Program-made: the position numbers and the translations under genes
Assembly (NCBI RefSeq): GCF_014269225.2
Contig: NZ_CP077097.1
Location: forward strand, 1,122,001-1,186,000
DNA from: Pseudomonas anuradhapurensis
Lineage (GTDB): Bacteria; Pseudomonadota; Gammaproteobacteria; Pseudomonadales; Pseudomonadaceae
Direction: 5' to 3'
Length of the DNA: 64,000 nucleotides
Notes under the pieces: model-generated
Told to the model about the DNA's origin: nothing
The model's database searches: none
Seen by the model: only the letters and a program-made list of their open reading frames with translations
Shown: positions 38,918 through 48,794 of the stretch, in pieces
Numbering within the stretch: the first letter of the stretch is position 1
Layout: each line of letters begins with the position of its first letter

Positions 38918-40570
38918 ATGGCGGGTTCGATGGCAAGCAGTGTGCACAGGCGCGAAGTGATCGGCTGGATGGGTGTCGGTGCCTTGGCGCCGTTGCTCGG
39001 CGCCTGCTCCGCCTTTCCTGGGCAAGCGCGCGGTAATGCCGGCCTCGACCTGCTGTACGTGGCTGATACCCTCGATGCCCGCCAGCCTGGCCTGGCCGTG
39101 GTGCCGGCCACGCGCCTGGGGCCGGTCAGCCATCTGGGCCGCGCGCCATGGATGACCGGCAGCAACGCCAGCGTCGCCCACCCGCAACTGGCGTCACTGC
39201 TCGACGCCGGCCAGGCGGCGTCTGCCCAGCTGGGCGGCTATGCAGTGCTGGCGGCGTTGCTGGAGCAGTTGCGCGGCGAGGCCGGGGCGGGCAACAGCCT
39301 GACCCTGGAGAACGGCCAGGGTTGGAATGGCAGTGGCCTGGCCTACCTGACCCAGGGCGAAAGCGGTGTGCAGGGCAGCCAGCTGCTGGGAATCGACGCG
39401 CGGGTCAGCAGCGACGAGCGCGTGCTGTGGCCGCAACGTTGCCCAGGCCTGTATCGCCAGGCTAGCGCCATCACCCTGGGGGCCGGGCTGGCAGAGGGGC
39501 AACGCCAGGCCCTGGGCCTGGACAACTTGCATATCTTCGAGCGGGGCGGTGCCCGGGTCGCCGTGGTCGGTGTCACCGACCCCTACGCCCAGGACCAGAA
39601 AGCGTCGCTCAAGCAGTGGTACCAGGCGCTCCAGCCAGTGTTCGAGCAGGCCCGGCGCGACGCCGACCTGGTAGTGGCCCTGGCCGATGCGGGCACTGGC
39701 CCAGGGCTCTGGCTGGCCGAGCGGGTACCGCAGATCGACGTGCTGTTATCTGCCCGTGGCCAGGATTTGTGGCCGGCGCCGGTTGAAGTGACCCAAGCCA
39801 GCGGCCGCCGGGTACCGGTGCTGTTCGCCGGTTGCCGAGGGAGCGGCGCCTTCCGTCTACGTTGTCGGCGGGTGGCCGGGGCGTGGCAGTTCGACGGGCG
39901 ATTCTTCCCAGCCTTCGAGCAGCAGTTGGCCCCCGCGGCGCAGCTGCGTGTCGCGCCATTGCAGGCCGAGCTGCGTCAACAGCGCGCCGGCCATGCGGCC
40001 TGGCTCGATCAACCGTTGGCCCGCGCGCCCCAGGCCCTGTGGCGCCGCGATACTCGGGGCGGCAGCTGGGACCGCCTGCTGCATCAAGCCCTGGCCGGCG
40101 ACAGCGACATGCCGGTGCTGCTGCCCGGCCTGCGTTATGACTACCCGCTGCCAGCAGGGGCGGCCATTACCCGCGAACACTTGATCAGCCTCACCGGTGG
40201 CTACCCGGCCCCGGTGGTCGAAGCGCCAGCGCGGCAGGTCGAGCAGGTGCTGGAGAACGCGGCGGAGCAACTGTTCGGCGACCCGTTGCTGCTGGACAAC
40301 AGCCAGGACCTGCCGCGCTGGCAGGGCCAGCCCTGGCGGGTCAGCTACAGCCCGCAAGGCAAGCGCATCAGCGACCTGGCACCGCTACCGGGCCTGTGCC
40401 GCACCTTCGGCCTGCAATTCCAGGCCCAGGCGGGTGAGCCCCTGTGGCAACGCGTTGAGGCCTGGCTCGCCCGCCAGCCTGCGGACTGGCAATTGGCGCC
40501 GCTGCAATTGCCCGAAGTGCGCTACGTACAGGGGCACCCGGGTTGGCACCCACGGCAGTTGGCCTCGTGA
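38918..40570 (+). CDS. 5'-nucleotidase/SoxB-like protein with degenerate metal site
   Basis: 550 aa, with a lipoprotein-like signal (GWMGVGALAPLLGAC) preceded by the Arg pair HRREV. The overall plan is that of 5'-nucleotidase/SoxB proteins: an N-terminal metallophosphoesterase domain, then a C-terminal domain with LLPGLRYDYPLPAGAAITREH. The usual metal ligands are altered: DxH near the start reads YVADTLDA, the GDxxxGS segment reads NGQGWNGSG, no GNHE is found and GGHTH is replaced by SARGQDLW. It is therefore probably not a standard phosphohydrolase, though it may still bind a ligand. gspC starts on its stop (TGATG). Starts at 38918 and 38930 are both possible. Confidence 0.75.
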   Translation: MAGSMASSVHRREVIGWMGVGALAPLLGACSAFPGQARGNAGLDLLYVADTLDARQPGLAVVPATRLGPVSHLGRAPWMTGSNASVAHPQLASLLDAGQAASAQLGGYAVLAALLEQLRGEAGAGNSLTLENGQGWNGSGLAYLTQGESGVQGSQLLGIDARVSSDERVLWPQRCPGLYRQASAITLGAGLAEGQRQALGLDNLHIFERGGARVAVVGVTDPYAQDQKASLKQWYQALQPVFEQARRDADLVVALADAGTGPGLWLAERVPQIDVLLSARGQDLWPAPVEVTQASGRRVPVLFAGCRGSGAFRLRCRRVAGAWQFDGRFFPAFEQQLAPAAQLRVAPLQAELRQQRAGHAAWLDQPLARAPQALWRRDTRGGSWDRLLHQALAGDSDMPVLLPGLRYDYPLPAGAAITREHLISLTGGYPAPVVEAPARQVEQVLENAAEQLFGDPLLLDNSQDLPRWQGQPWRVSYSPQGKRISDLAPLPGLCRTFGLQFQAQAGEPLWQRVEAWLARQPADWQLAPLQLPEVRYVQGHPGWHPRQLAS

Positions 40571-40992
40571 TGCTCATCTCGCGCCTGCTCACTGGCGCTG
40601 GCCTGACCCTGGCCGGCTGGCTGGCCGCCCAGTGCGTGCTGCAACTGAGCCGCCAGCCGCAACCAGCGATTGCACCCGGCATGGCCGACACGCCGCTTCC
40701 CGGGTTGATGGTCGGCCACTGGCAGCTGCCCGTCGATGACGGCGCCATTGCCCTTACCCGCCTGCCGCTGCACTACCTCGGCGGCCTCAAGGCCCAGCCG
40801 TTGGCTGCCAGCGTGGTAGTGCTGCGCTATGGCGAGCAGGTGCGCACCCTGGCCCGTGGCCAGCGCCTGGCACCCGGGATCGTGCTGCAGGACATCGACA
40901 GCGATGGCCTGATTTTCAACAACCAGGGGCGGCGTGAACGCTTGCCCTGGCCGCCACGCCCCGTCGTGACCGGCTTCAAGCGGCAAGGATGA
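40570..40992 (+). CDS. gspC: Type II secretion inner-membrane protein GspC
   Basis: 140 aa from ATG 40570, which overlaps the previous stop. A short cytoplasmic start, one membrane segment and the homology-region domain (LPLHYLGGLKAQPLAASVVVLRYGEQ ... GQRLAPGIVLQDIDSDGLIF) that contacts GspD. It lacks a separate PDZ or coiled-coil domain, as in the short Xcp-type GspC. First core gene of the operon. Confidence 0.88.
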   Translation: MLISRLLTGAGLTLAGWLAAQCVLQLSRQPQPAIAPGMADTPLPGLMVGHWQLPVDDGAIALTRLPLHYLGGLKAQPLAASVVVLRYGEQVRTLARGQRLAPGIVLQDIDSDGLIFNNQGRRERLPWPPRPVVTGFKRQG

Positions 40993-40995
40993 ACG

Positions 40996-42765
40996 ATGCC
41001 TGTCAGATATTGCCTAGCGGCCGCCTTGAGCCTGGCCTTGTCCATGGGCATGCCCGCCGCCAATGCCGAAGAGCCGGTATTCGACGACAACGGCACGCCC
41101 CTGTATGAGGTGAACTTTGTCGACACCGATCTGGGCGAGTTCATCGACAGCGTGTCGCGCATTACCGGCACCACCTTCATCGTCGACCCCCGGGTCAAAG
41201 GCAAGGTCACTGTGCGCACCGTCGACATGCACGACGCCGATGCGATCTACGACATCTTCCTGGCGCAGCTGCGCGCCCAGGGCTATGCCGCTGTCGACCT
41301 GCCCAACGGCAGCGTGAAGATCGTCCCCGACCAGGCGGCGCGCCTGGAACCGGTGCCGGTGGAGCCGGCCGGGCAGCAGGGGCAGGGCAGCGACAGCGTG
41401 GCTACCCGGGTTTTCAATGTGCGCAATGCTGCCAGCGAACAAGTGCTCGGTATTCTCAAGCCGCTGATCGATCCACGGGTGGGCGTGATCACCCCTTACC
41501 CCGCAGCGCAGCAACTGGTGGTGACCGACTGGCGCAGCAACCTGGATCGTATCGCCAGCTTGCTGCAGCACCTCGACCGCCCAGGCGAAGTGGCGGACAA
41601 CACCGGCACCCAGGTGATCTACCTGCGCCACGCCAGTGCCAGCGAAGTGGTCAAGGTGCTGCGCGGCCTCAGCCAGGAGGGCATGGTGGCGGCGGAAGGC
41701 GCTGCTGGAGCCGAGGCCAAGGACCGGCCGTTGGTGGCTGCCGGTGGTGGCAGTGGTATCCGCCTGGAGTACGAGGAAGGCACCAACGCCGTGGTCATGG
41801 TCGGCCCCGACAGCGAGCTGGCGGCCTACCGCAGCATCGTCGAGAAATTGGACATCCGCCGCGCCCAGGTGGTGGTGGAGGCGATCATCGCCGAGGTCTC
41901 CGACAGCAGTGCCCAGGAGCTGGGCGTGCAGTGGCTGTTCGCCGATGAGAAGTTCGGTGCTGGCATCGTCAATTTCGGCAGCAACGGGGTCAACATCGCC
42001 AGTATCGCCGGGGCGGCCGCCAGCGGTGACAGCGAGGCGCTGGGCGAGCTGCTGTCGTCGACCAGCGGGGCGACGGCTGGCATCGGCCATTTCGGCGGTG
42101 GCTTCAACTTTGCCATGCTGGTCAATGCGCTGAAGGGCAAGAGTGGCTTCAACCTGCTGTCCACGCCCACCCTGCTGACCCTGGACAATGCCGAGGCGTC
42201 GATCCTGGTCGGCCAGGAAGTGCCCTTCGTCACCGGTTCGGTGACCCAGAACAACGCCAACCCGTACCAGACCATCGAGCGCAAGGAAGTCGGGGTGAAG
42301 CTGCGCATCAAGCCGCAGATCAATATCGACAACAGCGTGCGCCTGGACATTGTCCAGGAAGTGTCGTCGATCGCCGACTCCAGCGCGGCCAGCGACGTGA
42401 TCACCAACAAGCGCGAGATCAAGACCAAGGTGATGGTCGAGGACAACGGCCTGGTCATTCTCGGCGGCCTGATCTCCGACGAGCTGAGCACCAGCAACCA
42501 GCGTGTGCCGCTGCTGGGCGACATCCCGTACCTGGGCCGGCTGTTCCGCTCCGATGCCAGCAAGAACACCAAGCAGAACCTGATGGTGTTCATTCGCCCG
42601 CGTATCCTGCGTGACGAGCCGAGCCTGGCCGGGCTCAGCGAGGGCAAGTACCGCACCTTGCAGCAGACCACGCCGCTGCAGCTGCCGGACCTGGCCGCCG
42701 GCAGCCCGCAGTTGCTGCAGGTATTCCCTGCCAGCCGCGCGCGCCTGGAAGGCGGTGACTGGTGA
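40996..42765 (+). CDS. gspD: Type II secretion outer-membrane secretin GspD
   Basis: 589 aa. The signal peptide is cleaved after ANA. N0-N3 domains ([20 protein letters not shown], then [18 protein letters not shown]) are followed by the secretin core with VPFVTGS...[15 protein letters not shown] and the C-terminal [32 protein letters not shown] signature. It forms the outer-membrane channel. No dedicated GspS pilotin gene is seen nearby. It begins 3 bp after gspC. Confidence 0.96.
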   Translation: MPVRYCLAAALSLALSMGMPAANAEEPVFDDNGTPLYEVNFVDTDLGEFIDSVSRITGTTFIVDPRVKGKVTVRTVDMHDADAIYDIFLAQLRAQGYAAVDLPNGSVKIVPDQAARLEPVPVEPAGQQGQGSDSVATRVFNVRNAASEQVLGILKPLIDPRVGVITPYPAAQQLVVTDWRSNLDRIASLLQHLDRPGEVADNTGTQVIYLRHASASEVVKVLRGLSQEGMVAAEGAAGAEAKDRPLVAAGGGSGIRLEYEEGTNAVVMVGPDSELAAYRSIVEKLDIRRAQVVVEAIIAEVSDSSAQELGVQWLFADEKFGAGIVNFGSNGVNIASIAGAAASGDSEALGELLSSTSGATAGIGHFGGGFNFAMLVNALKGKSGFNLLSTPTLLTLDNAEASILVGQEVPFVTGSVTQNNANPYQTIERKEVGVKLRIKPQINIDNSVRLDIVQEVSSIADSSAASDVITNKREIKTKVMVEDNGLVILGGLISDELSTSNQRVPLLGDIPYLGRLFRSDASKNTKQNLMVFIRPRILRDEPSLAGLSEGKYRTLQQTTPLQLPDLAAGSPQLLQVFPASRARLEGGDW

Positions 42766-44213
42766 TGCTGCCATATCGCCAGGCGCGGCAGAGCGGGGTA
42801 GCCATGGCCCCGGGGGAGCAAGGCTGGCAGCTGTGGCTGCGGCCCGACGCCGACAGTGCGCAGTTGCAGGAACTGTTGCGCGTGCATGGCCAGCCCAACC
42901 TGCTCGAATACCTGGAACCCGCACTGTTCGATGAACGCCTGGGCCAGCTGTACCAGGCAGGTGCCAACGCCACCGAGGCACTGATCGAAGGCATTGGCGA
43001 GCAGGTGGACCTGGACAGCCTGATGAACGAGATGCCGCGCATCGAGGACCTGCTGGAAAGCGACGACGAGGCCCCGGTGATCCGCCTGATCAACGGCCTG
43101 TTCGGCCAGGCCCTGCGCCTGCGTGCCTCGGATATCCACATCGAAACCTTCGAACAGAGCCTGGTGGTGCGCCTGCGGGTCGATGGCCACCTGCGCGAGG
43201 TGTTGCGCCCACCGCGTGCGCTGTCAGCCATGCTGGTGTCGCGGATAAAGGTGATGGCGCGCCTGGACATCGCCGAAAAGCGCCAGCCCCAGGATGGCCG
43301 GATCACCTTGCGTGCGGCCGGGCGCGAAGTGGACGTGCGGGTCTCGACCCTGCCTGGCATCCATGGCGAACGGGTGGTGATGCGCGTCCTCGACAAGCAG
43401 GCCAGCCTGCTGGCGCTGGGCAACCTGGGCATGCCGCCGGCGGTACTGCAGGGCCTGCGTGGCTGCCTGGCGCGGCCCAACGGCATCGTCCTGTCCACCG
43501 GCCCGACCGGTTCCGGCAAGACCACTACCCTGTACGCCAGCCTCAACAGCCTCAACGATGGCAGCCGCAATATCCTCACCGTCGAGGACCCGGTGGAGTA
43601 CGCCATTGCCGGCATCGGCCAGACTGCCATCAACCCGCGCGCCGGGTTGACCTTCGCCAGCGGCCTGCGCGCGATACTGCGCCAGGACCCGGACGTGATC
43701 ATGCTCGGCGAAATCCGCGACCAGGAAACCGCGCAGATCGCCGTACAGGCCAGCCTCACCGGCCACCTGGTGCTGTCCACCCTGCACACCAACAGTGCGC
43801 TGGGCGCGGTGACCCGCCTGCGCGACATGGGCATCGAGCCGTTCCTGATCGCCTCGTGCCTGCGTGGTGTACTGGCCCAGCGCCTGGTGCGGCGCCTGTG
43901 CAGTTGCGCCGTGGCGCACCCGCTGCAGGCGGCAGAACGTGAGCTGTGGCCCGAGCTGGCGGCACTGGGCAGCAGTTACCACGCGGTGGGCTGCGAGCAG
44001 TGCCAGGGCAGCGGTTACCGCGGGCGCCTGGGCCTGTACGAATTCATCGAGCTGGACCCCGGGCTGGTCGGCCTGTTGTACGACGGCGCCAGCGAACTGG
44101 CCATGCACGACTACCTGGCCGGACGCCGGCAGAGCCTGCTGGCGATGGCCAGCGACTGCCTGGCGCGTGGCGAGACCAGCCTGGCCGAAGTGTTGCGCGT
44201 GGTGCAGGGCTGA
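42765..44213 (+). CDS. gspE: Type II secretion ATPase GspE
   Basis: 482 aa from ATG 42765, overlapping the gspD stop (TGATG). An N1E-like domain is followed by the ATPase core with Walker [10 protein letters not shown] (246-254), Asp box EDPVEY, Walker [11 protein letters not shown] and His box LHTNSA. The zinc-type Cys element reads RLCSCAVAH ... [12 protein letters not shown], slightly reduced compared with the tetracysteine of other GspE. It powers pseudopilus assembly from the cytoplasmic face. Confidence 0.96.
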   Translation: MLPYRQARQSGVAMAPGEQGWQLWLRPDADSAQLQELLRVHGQPNLLEYLEPALFDERLGQLYQAGANATEALIEGIGEQVDLDSLMNEMPRIEDLLESDDEAPVIRLINGLFGQALRLRASDIHIETFEQSLVVRLRVDGHLREVLRPPRALSAMLVSRIKVMARLDIAEKRQPQDGRITLRAAGREVDVRVSTLPGIHGERVVMRVLDKQASLLALGNLGMPPAVLQGLRGCLARPNGIVLSTGPTGSGKTTTLYASLNSLNDGSRNILTVEDPVEYAIAGIGQTAINPRAGLTFASGLRAILRQDPDVIMLGEIRDQETAQIAVQASLTGHLVLSTLHTNSALGAVTRLRDMGIEPFLIASCLRGVLAQRLVRRLCSCAVAHPLQAAERELWPELAALGSSYHAVGCEQCQGSGYRGRLGLYEFIELDPGLVGLLYDGASELAMHDYLAGRRQSLLAMASDCLARGETSLAEVLRVVQG

Positions 44214-44215
44214 GC

Positions 44216-45418
44216 ATGCCGACCTACCGCTACCAGGCCGTCGACCTCGCCGGCAAGACCCGCAAGGCCAGCCTGCAAGCCGACAGCGAACGCCACGCGC
44301 GCCAGTTGTTGCGCGAGCAGGGGCTGTTCGCCCGCCAGCTGCAGCGCCACGACGCCGGTACCCGGCAGCCCCGGCGCCAGCGCCTGAGCCGCGCCCAGCT
44401 GTGCGAACTGACCCGTCAGCTGGCCACCTTGACCGGTGCCGGCATCCCCCTGGTCGACGCCCTGGCCACCCTTGAGCGTCAATTGCGCCAGCCCGCCCTG
44501 CACAGCGTGTTGGTGGCCTTGCGCGGCTCGCTTGCCGAAGGCCTGGGCCTGGCCCGCAGCCTGGCGCGCCAAGGCGCACCGTTCAGCGGCCTGTACTGCG
44601 CGCTGGTCGAGGCCGGCGAGCGCTCCGGGCGCCTGGCCCAGGTCCTGGCCCGCCTGGCCGATCACCTGGAACAGGTGCAACGGCAACAGCACAAGGCGCG
44701 CACTGCGTTGATCTACCCCACGGTGTTGATGGGCGTGTCGCTGGCGGTGGTCATCGGCCTGATGACCTTCGTCGTGCCCAAGCTCACCGAGCAATTCGCC
44801 CATGCCGGGCAGAGCCTGCCGCTGATCACCTCGCTGTTGATCGGCCTGAGCCAAGGGCTGGTCCAGGCCGGGCCTTGGCTGCTGGGGCTGGCCGTGGTGC
44901 TCGCGACGCTCGGCGGCTGGTTGCTGCGCAAGCCGCAGTGGTGCCTGCGCCGCGATCAGCTGCTGTTGCGCCTGCCACGTATCGGCAACCTGCTGCAGGT
45001 GCTGGAAAGCGCGCGCCTGGCACGCAGCCTGGCCATTCTCACTGGTAGCGGCGTGGCCCTGCTCGAAGCCCTGCACGTGGCCACCGAAACCGTCGGCAAC
45101 CGGCGTATCCGCCAGGCCATGGAACAGGTGCGCCTGCAGGTGCAGGGCGGTACCAGCCTGCACCGCGCGCTGGATGCCAGCCAGCAGTTCCCGCCACTGC
45201 TGGTGAACATGGTCGGCAGTGGCGAGGCCAGCGGCACCCTGGCCGACATGCTCGAGCGTGTGGCCGACGACCAGGAGCGCGGCTTCGCCCGCCAGGTCGA
45301 CACCGCCATGGCGCTGTTCGAACCCCTGATGATCCTGGTGATGGGCGCCGTGGTGCTGTTCATCGTGCTGGCGGTGCTGCTGCCGATCATGCAACTCAAC
45401 CAGGGCCTGCAACTGTGA
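44216..45418 (+). CDS. gspF: Type II secretion inner-membrane platform protein GspF
   Basis: 400 aa. It begins MPTYRYQAVDLAGKTRKASL and contains two GspF repeats with three membrane segments (about 165-185, 215-240, 370-395) and conserved FVVPKLTEQFAHAGQSLPLITS. It anchors GspE and the assembling pseudopilus. It starts 3 bp after gspE and its last bases precede the ribosome site of gspG. Confidence 0.95.
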   Translation: MPTYRYQAVDLAGKTRKASLQADSERHARQLLREQGLFARQLQRHDAGTRQPRRQRLSRAQLCELTRQLATLTGAGIPLVDALATLERQLRQPALHSVLVALRGSLAEGLGLARSLARQGAPFSGLYCALVEAGERSGRLAQVLARLADHLEQVQRQQHKARTALIYPTVLMGVSLAVVIGLMTFVVPKLTEQFAHAGQSLPLITSLLIGLSQGLVQAGPWLLGLAVVLATLGGWLLRKPQWCLRRDQLLLRLPRIGNLLQVLESARLARSLAILTGSGVALLEALHVATETVGNRRIRQAMEQVRLQVQGGTSLHRALDASQQFPPLLVNMVGSGEASGTLADMLERVADDQERGFARQVDTAMALFEPLMILVMGAVVLFIVLAVLLPIMQLNQGLQL

Positions 45419-45435
45419 ACGCAAGGAGTATTGCC

Positions 45436-45870
45436 ATGCAGCATCGACGCCACCGCCAGCGCGGTTTCACCCTCATGGAAATCATGGTGGTGATCTTCAT
45501 CATCGGCCTGCTCATCGCCGTGGTCGCGCCCAGCGTGCTCGGTAACCAGGACAAGGCCATGAAACAGAAAGTCATGGCCGACCTGGCCACCCTGGAGCAG
45601 GCGCTGGACATGTACCGTCTGGACAACCTGCGCTTTCCCAGTAACGAGCAGGGCCTGGCCGCGCTGGTGAAAAAGCCGGCCCAGGAACCGCTGCCGCGGG
45701 CCTGGCGCAGTGACGGCTACGTGCGCCGCCTGCCTGAAGACCCCTGGGGCACCCCGTATCAGTACCGCATGCCCGGCGAGCACGGCCGGGTCGATGTTTA
45801 CTCGCTAGGCGCCGACGGCCTGCCGGGGGGCGAAGGCCAGGATGCCGACCTGGGCAACTGGGAGCTGTAA
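45436..45870 (+). CDS. gspG: Type II secretion major pseudopilin GspG
   Basis: 144 aa from ATG 45436, which has AAGGAG seven bases upstream (the frame extends to 45415 without a site). The prepilin peptidase site is QRG|FTLMEIMVV with Glu5. The body has the GspG signatures FPSNEQGLAALV and PEDPWGTPYQYRMPGEHG followed by the calcium loop. It is processed by a prepilin peptidase encoded elsewhere (PilD), since no gspO is present in this cluster. Confidence 0.95.
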   Translation: MQHRRHRQRGFTLMEIMVVIFIIGLLIAVVAPSVLGNQDKAMKQKVMADLATLEQALDMYRLDNLRFPSNEQGLAALVKKPAQEPLPRAWRSDGYVRRLPEDPWGTPYQYRMPGEHGRVDVYSLGADGLPGGEGQDADLGNWEL

Positions 45871-45873
45871 TCG

Positions 45874-46311
45874 GTGCGTCGGCAGCGGGGTTTCAGCCTG
45901 ATCGAGTTGCTGGTGGTGCTGGCCATCGCCGGGCTGATGACTGGGCTGGCGGTGGCCAGTCTCGGCAACGGCCAGGCCGCGGTCGACCAGGCCTTGCAGC
46001 GGCTGGCGGCAGAGACCCGCAGCCAGGCCGTGCTGGCCCGGCATGCCGGGCAACTGCGCGGCTTGCGCTGGAACGGCCAGCGCCCGGAGTTCGTGCGCCG
46101 CCAAGGCGATGCCTGGGCGCTCGAGACGGTGGCCCTGGGCGACTGGCCCAAGGGCCTGCAACCGGATTGGCCAGCCAGCTCGCAACCTCAGCTGCTGTTC
46201 ACCCCGCACGGCTGGGCACAGCCGGGCAGCGTGCACTGGCGCTGGGCCGATGGTAGCCAACGCTGGGCCTGGAGCCGTGATGGCCGCTTGCACATAACGG
46301 TGGCGCCATGA
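45874..46311 (+). CDS. gspH: Type II secretion minor pseudopilin GspH
   Basis: 145 aa with a GTG start. The prepilin motif RQRG|FSLIELLVVLAIAG shows Glu5. The rest is a short beta-rich domain rich in Trp, as in GspH. It begins 3 bp after gspG and overlaps gspI by 4 bp. Confidence 0.9.
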   Translation: MRRQRGFSLIELLVVLAIAGLMTGLAVASLGNGQAAVDQALQRLAAETRSQAVLARHAGQLRGLRWNGQRPEFVRRQGDAWALETVALGDWPKGLQPDWPASSQPQLLFTPHGWAQPGSVHWRWADGSQRWAWSRDGRLHITVAP

Positions 46312-46676
46312 AGCGGCATCAACGCGGCTTCACCTTGCTCGAGGTTAGCGTGGCCCTGGCGATCGCTGCCGTGCTGGCGGTAATCACCAGCCAGGTGTTG
46401 CGCCAGCGCCTGGCCGTGCAGGGCAACCTGCAGCAACACCGCTTTGGCCTGCTGTGCGCGCGCGAGTTGCAAACCCGCTTTGCCGTCGAGCAGTACTGGC
46501 CTGCCAGCAACCAGGTGAGCGGTGAGCTGAGCCAGGGTGGCCAGGCGTGCCACTGGCAGTTGCAGCTGCGCCGCACTGGCGTGCGTGACTTGCGTCGCGG
46601 GGAACTACTGCTGTTCGCCGATCGCGACCAGCGCCTGCCGCTGGGCCAGTACACCGTATTCCTGGAGCGCCCATGA
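46308..46676 (+). CDS. gspI: Type II secretion minor pseudopilin GspI
   Basis: 122 aa. The prepilin motif HQRG|FTLLEVSVALAIAA has Glu5. It overlaps gspH and gspJ by 4 bp each. GspI starts the tip complex with GspJ and GspK. Confidence 0.9.
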   Translation: MKRHQRGFTLLEVSVALAIAAVLAVITSQVLRQRLAVQGNLQQHRFGLLCARELQTRFAVEQYWPASNQVSGELSQGGQACHWQLQLRRTGVRDLRRGELLLFADRDQRLPLGQYTVFLERP

Positions 46677-47338
46677 GCCGGCCAGCTTCAAAGGCGTGCC
46701 TGCCCCCTGTAGCAGCGGGGGACACCGGTCACCCGGGCGGCAAACCTGTAAAGCGCCGCCAGGCTGGCCTGACCCTGATCGAACTGATGGTCGCCCTGGC
46801 CCTGACCGCCGTGCTCGGCATTCTGCTCGCCGCCCTGGTCAATGGCTGGCTCAAGGTGCGCGAACGCTTGCAGGACACCACCCAGGAAACCTCGGTGCTG
46901 GAATTTTGCCTGGCCTTGGAACGGCGCTTCGACAGCCCGGTGATGCGCCGCATCTACGAGCAGCGCCTGCCCCTGGCCAGCCGCTGGCTCGACTGGCAAC
47001 CAGCGAGCAACCAACTGCTATGGGTTGCAACCACCGGCCTGCCGCAAGCCGAAGGTGGCTCGCGTCTGCAACGCCAGCGCCTGCGCTTCGAGGCCCGCGA
47101 GCAGCGCCTGCTGCTGGAAAGCTCGGCCGACCTGTACGCCGCTGCCGCGCCGCGCTGGCTCGAGCGTGAACGGCTCGAGCGGGTCAGCGCCATGAATGTT
47201 CTGTATTACCAGGGCGGCCGCTGGCTGGCCTGGCCTTCTGACCAACCCGCGCACCCCGGCCGTGGCGTGCGCCTGGAATTGCAGCGTGACGGAGCCTCCT
47301 ATGTCTGCACCTTCGCGCTCCCGTGGGGGCGCTCATGA
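46673..47338 (+). CDS. gspJ: Type II secretion minor pseudopilin GspJ
   Basis: 221 aa. The prepilin motif is QAG|LTLIELMVALALTA with Glu5. The leader is unusually long, about 30 residues, because the only good start overlaps the gspI stop (ATGA). It is followed by the GspJ domain with the RFDSPVMRRIYEQR and ERLERVSAMNVLYYQG segments. Confidence 0.9.
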   Translation: MSRPASKACLPPVAAGDTGHPGGKPVKRRQAGLTLIELMVALALTAVLGILLAALVNGWLKVRERLQDTTQETSVLEFCLALERRFDSPVMRRIYEQRLPLASRWLDWQPASNQLLWVATTGLPQAEGGSRLQRQRLRFEAREQRLLLESSADLYAAAAPRWLERERLERVSAMNVLYYQGGRWLAWPSDQPAHPGRGVRLELQRDGASYVCTFALPWGRS

Positions 47339-48411
47339 AAATTGAATGGCGGCGGCGTACACCGGCCCGGCCCTGGTTGTTGCTGCGACCGGGTGCAACC
47401 TGGCACTGGGCGCTGGTCGCTGGCGGCCGTGTGCAAAGCCAGGGGCAGGGCGAGCCGCCGCTGAACCTGCAGGCGCGTGTCGCACTGATTCTGCCTGCCG
47501 AGGCCTGCAGCCATTTCCGCGTGCCGGCACCACCCGGGCTCAAACGAGAGGAATGGCCACTGTTGCTCGAAGATCGCCTGCTGCAGGCCGCGGACGAAGT
47601 GACCTGTGCCTGCCTGGCGCGTGGGCCCGGTTACCTTCGCTTGCTGGTGGTGGCGCGCCAGCAACTGGACAGTTGGCATCGGCAGTGTGCAGAGTGGGGT
47701 TTGCCAGCGCAGCGTTGCTGGGCGGAGCTGCAGCTACTGCCGACACCCGAGGCTGGCACTGCCTGGCATTGGCAGCGCACAGCCGATCTGCGCTTGTGCA
47801 AAGGGCTGGGCGAAGATGGCCAGGAGCATTGGCTGGCCTGGCCGGATGCATTGGGTGATGCGCCTCGCCAACCGTGGGCGGGGCTGCACAAGGTGCCGCT
47901 GAGCGGTGACTGGCCAACGGCGTTGCCGCCGCTGGATAAACTGCCCGGCCTGTTCGAGCATACCCGCAACAGGCGCGTGCTGGCGACGGTATCCCGGCCG
48001 CAGCAACGCCTGCTGGCCGCCTGCCTGGCATTGGCTGTGGTCTGGGCTGGGCTGTGGATGACCCAGCAATGGCGCCAGGCGCAACTCTGGCGCAGCCAGG
48101 TCATTGCCGTGACCGGCGCCCAGGCCAGCCCGCGTCACGCCGCGCAGGCGCTCAAGCGGCTGCGCGAAGGTGCGTTGCAACAGCAACTGCGCATGCGCCA
48201 GCTCGAAGACCTGCAAGCGGCATTGCAGGCCTGGCTGCGTGACCATCCCGGCTGGCACCTGGGCGCGGTGCGCTTCGATGGCCAGCGTTGGCAGGTGCGC
48301 CTGGCGGGTGAGGGCAGTGCACCGCCCTGGCAGGACATGGCCACCGCTGCCGGTGCGACTGTTCAGGTTCAAGCTGACCAGGTGCTGTTCGATCTGGGAG
48401 CGGCCTCATGA
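47335..48411 (+). CDS. gspL: Type II secretion inner-membrane protein GspL
   Basis: 358 aa from ATG 47335, overlapping gspJ by 4 bp. An actin-like cytoplasmic domain is followed by a single membrane segment (LLAACLALAVVWAGLWM, about 225-241) and a short periplasmic ferredoxin-like domain. GspL links GspE to GspM. Divergent in sequence; the call leans on position and topology. Confidence 0.85.
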   Translation: MKIEWRRRTPARPWLLLRPGATWHWALVAGGRVQSQGQGEPPLNLQARVALILPAEACSHFRVPAPPGLKREEWPLLLEDRLLQAADEVTCACLARGPGYLRLLVVARQQLDSWHRQCAEWGLPAQRCWAELQLLPTPEAGTAWHWQRTADLRLCKGLGEDGQEHWLAWPDALGDAPRQPWAGLHKVPLSGDWPTALPPLDKLPGLFEHTRNRRVLATVSRPQQRLLAACLALAVVWAGLWMTQQWRQAQLWRSQVIAVTGAQASPRHAAQALKRLREGALQQQLRMRQLEDLQAALQAWLRDHPGWHLGAVRFDGQRWQVRLAGEGSAPPWQDMATAAGATVQVQADQVLFDLGAAS

Positions 48412-48794
48412 ACCGGGACTGGATACAGCGTCATCGTTTCACCTTCGCCTGGGCACTGATTGCCCTGTTGCTGGCCGTGCTGGCCCTGCGCGCCGGCCTG
48501 GCGCAATGGCGCGAACTCAGCCAGTGGCGCGGGCTGGCCGAACAAGCCGCCAGCCTGCACGGCGGCCCTGGGTTGAACCTGGAACGGCTACGCCAGTCAG
48601 CCCAGGCCCGGCGCATCGAACTGGCCGAAGTCGATGCGCAAGGCGAGGCCTGGCAATTGCGTGGCCAGGTCGGCGACGAGCTTCAGCTGCAGGGCTGGCT
48701 GCAGAGCCTGCGGGGCGAAGGCGTGCAGCTACGGCAATGGGGGCTGGAACGCCACGGCAAGGGGCTGCGCTTCGAGCTGGTGGTGCAGCCATGA
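48408..48794 (+). CDS. gspM: Type II secretion inner-membrane protein GspM
   Basis: 128 aa. A short N-terminus is followed by one membrane segment (FAWALIALLLAVLALRAGL) and a small ferredoxin-like periplasmic domain ending RFELVVQP. It overlaps gspL and gspN by 4 bp each, which fixes its identity as much as the sequence does. Confidence 0.85.
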   Translation: MNRDWIQRHRFTFAWALIALLLAVLALRAGLAQWRELSQWRGLAEQAASLHGGPGLNLERLRQSAQARRIELAEVDAQGEAWQLRGQVGDELQLQGWLQSLRGEGVQLRQWGLERHGKGLRFELVVQP

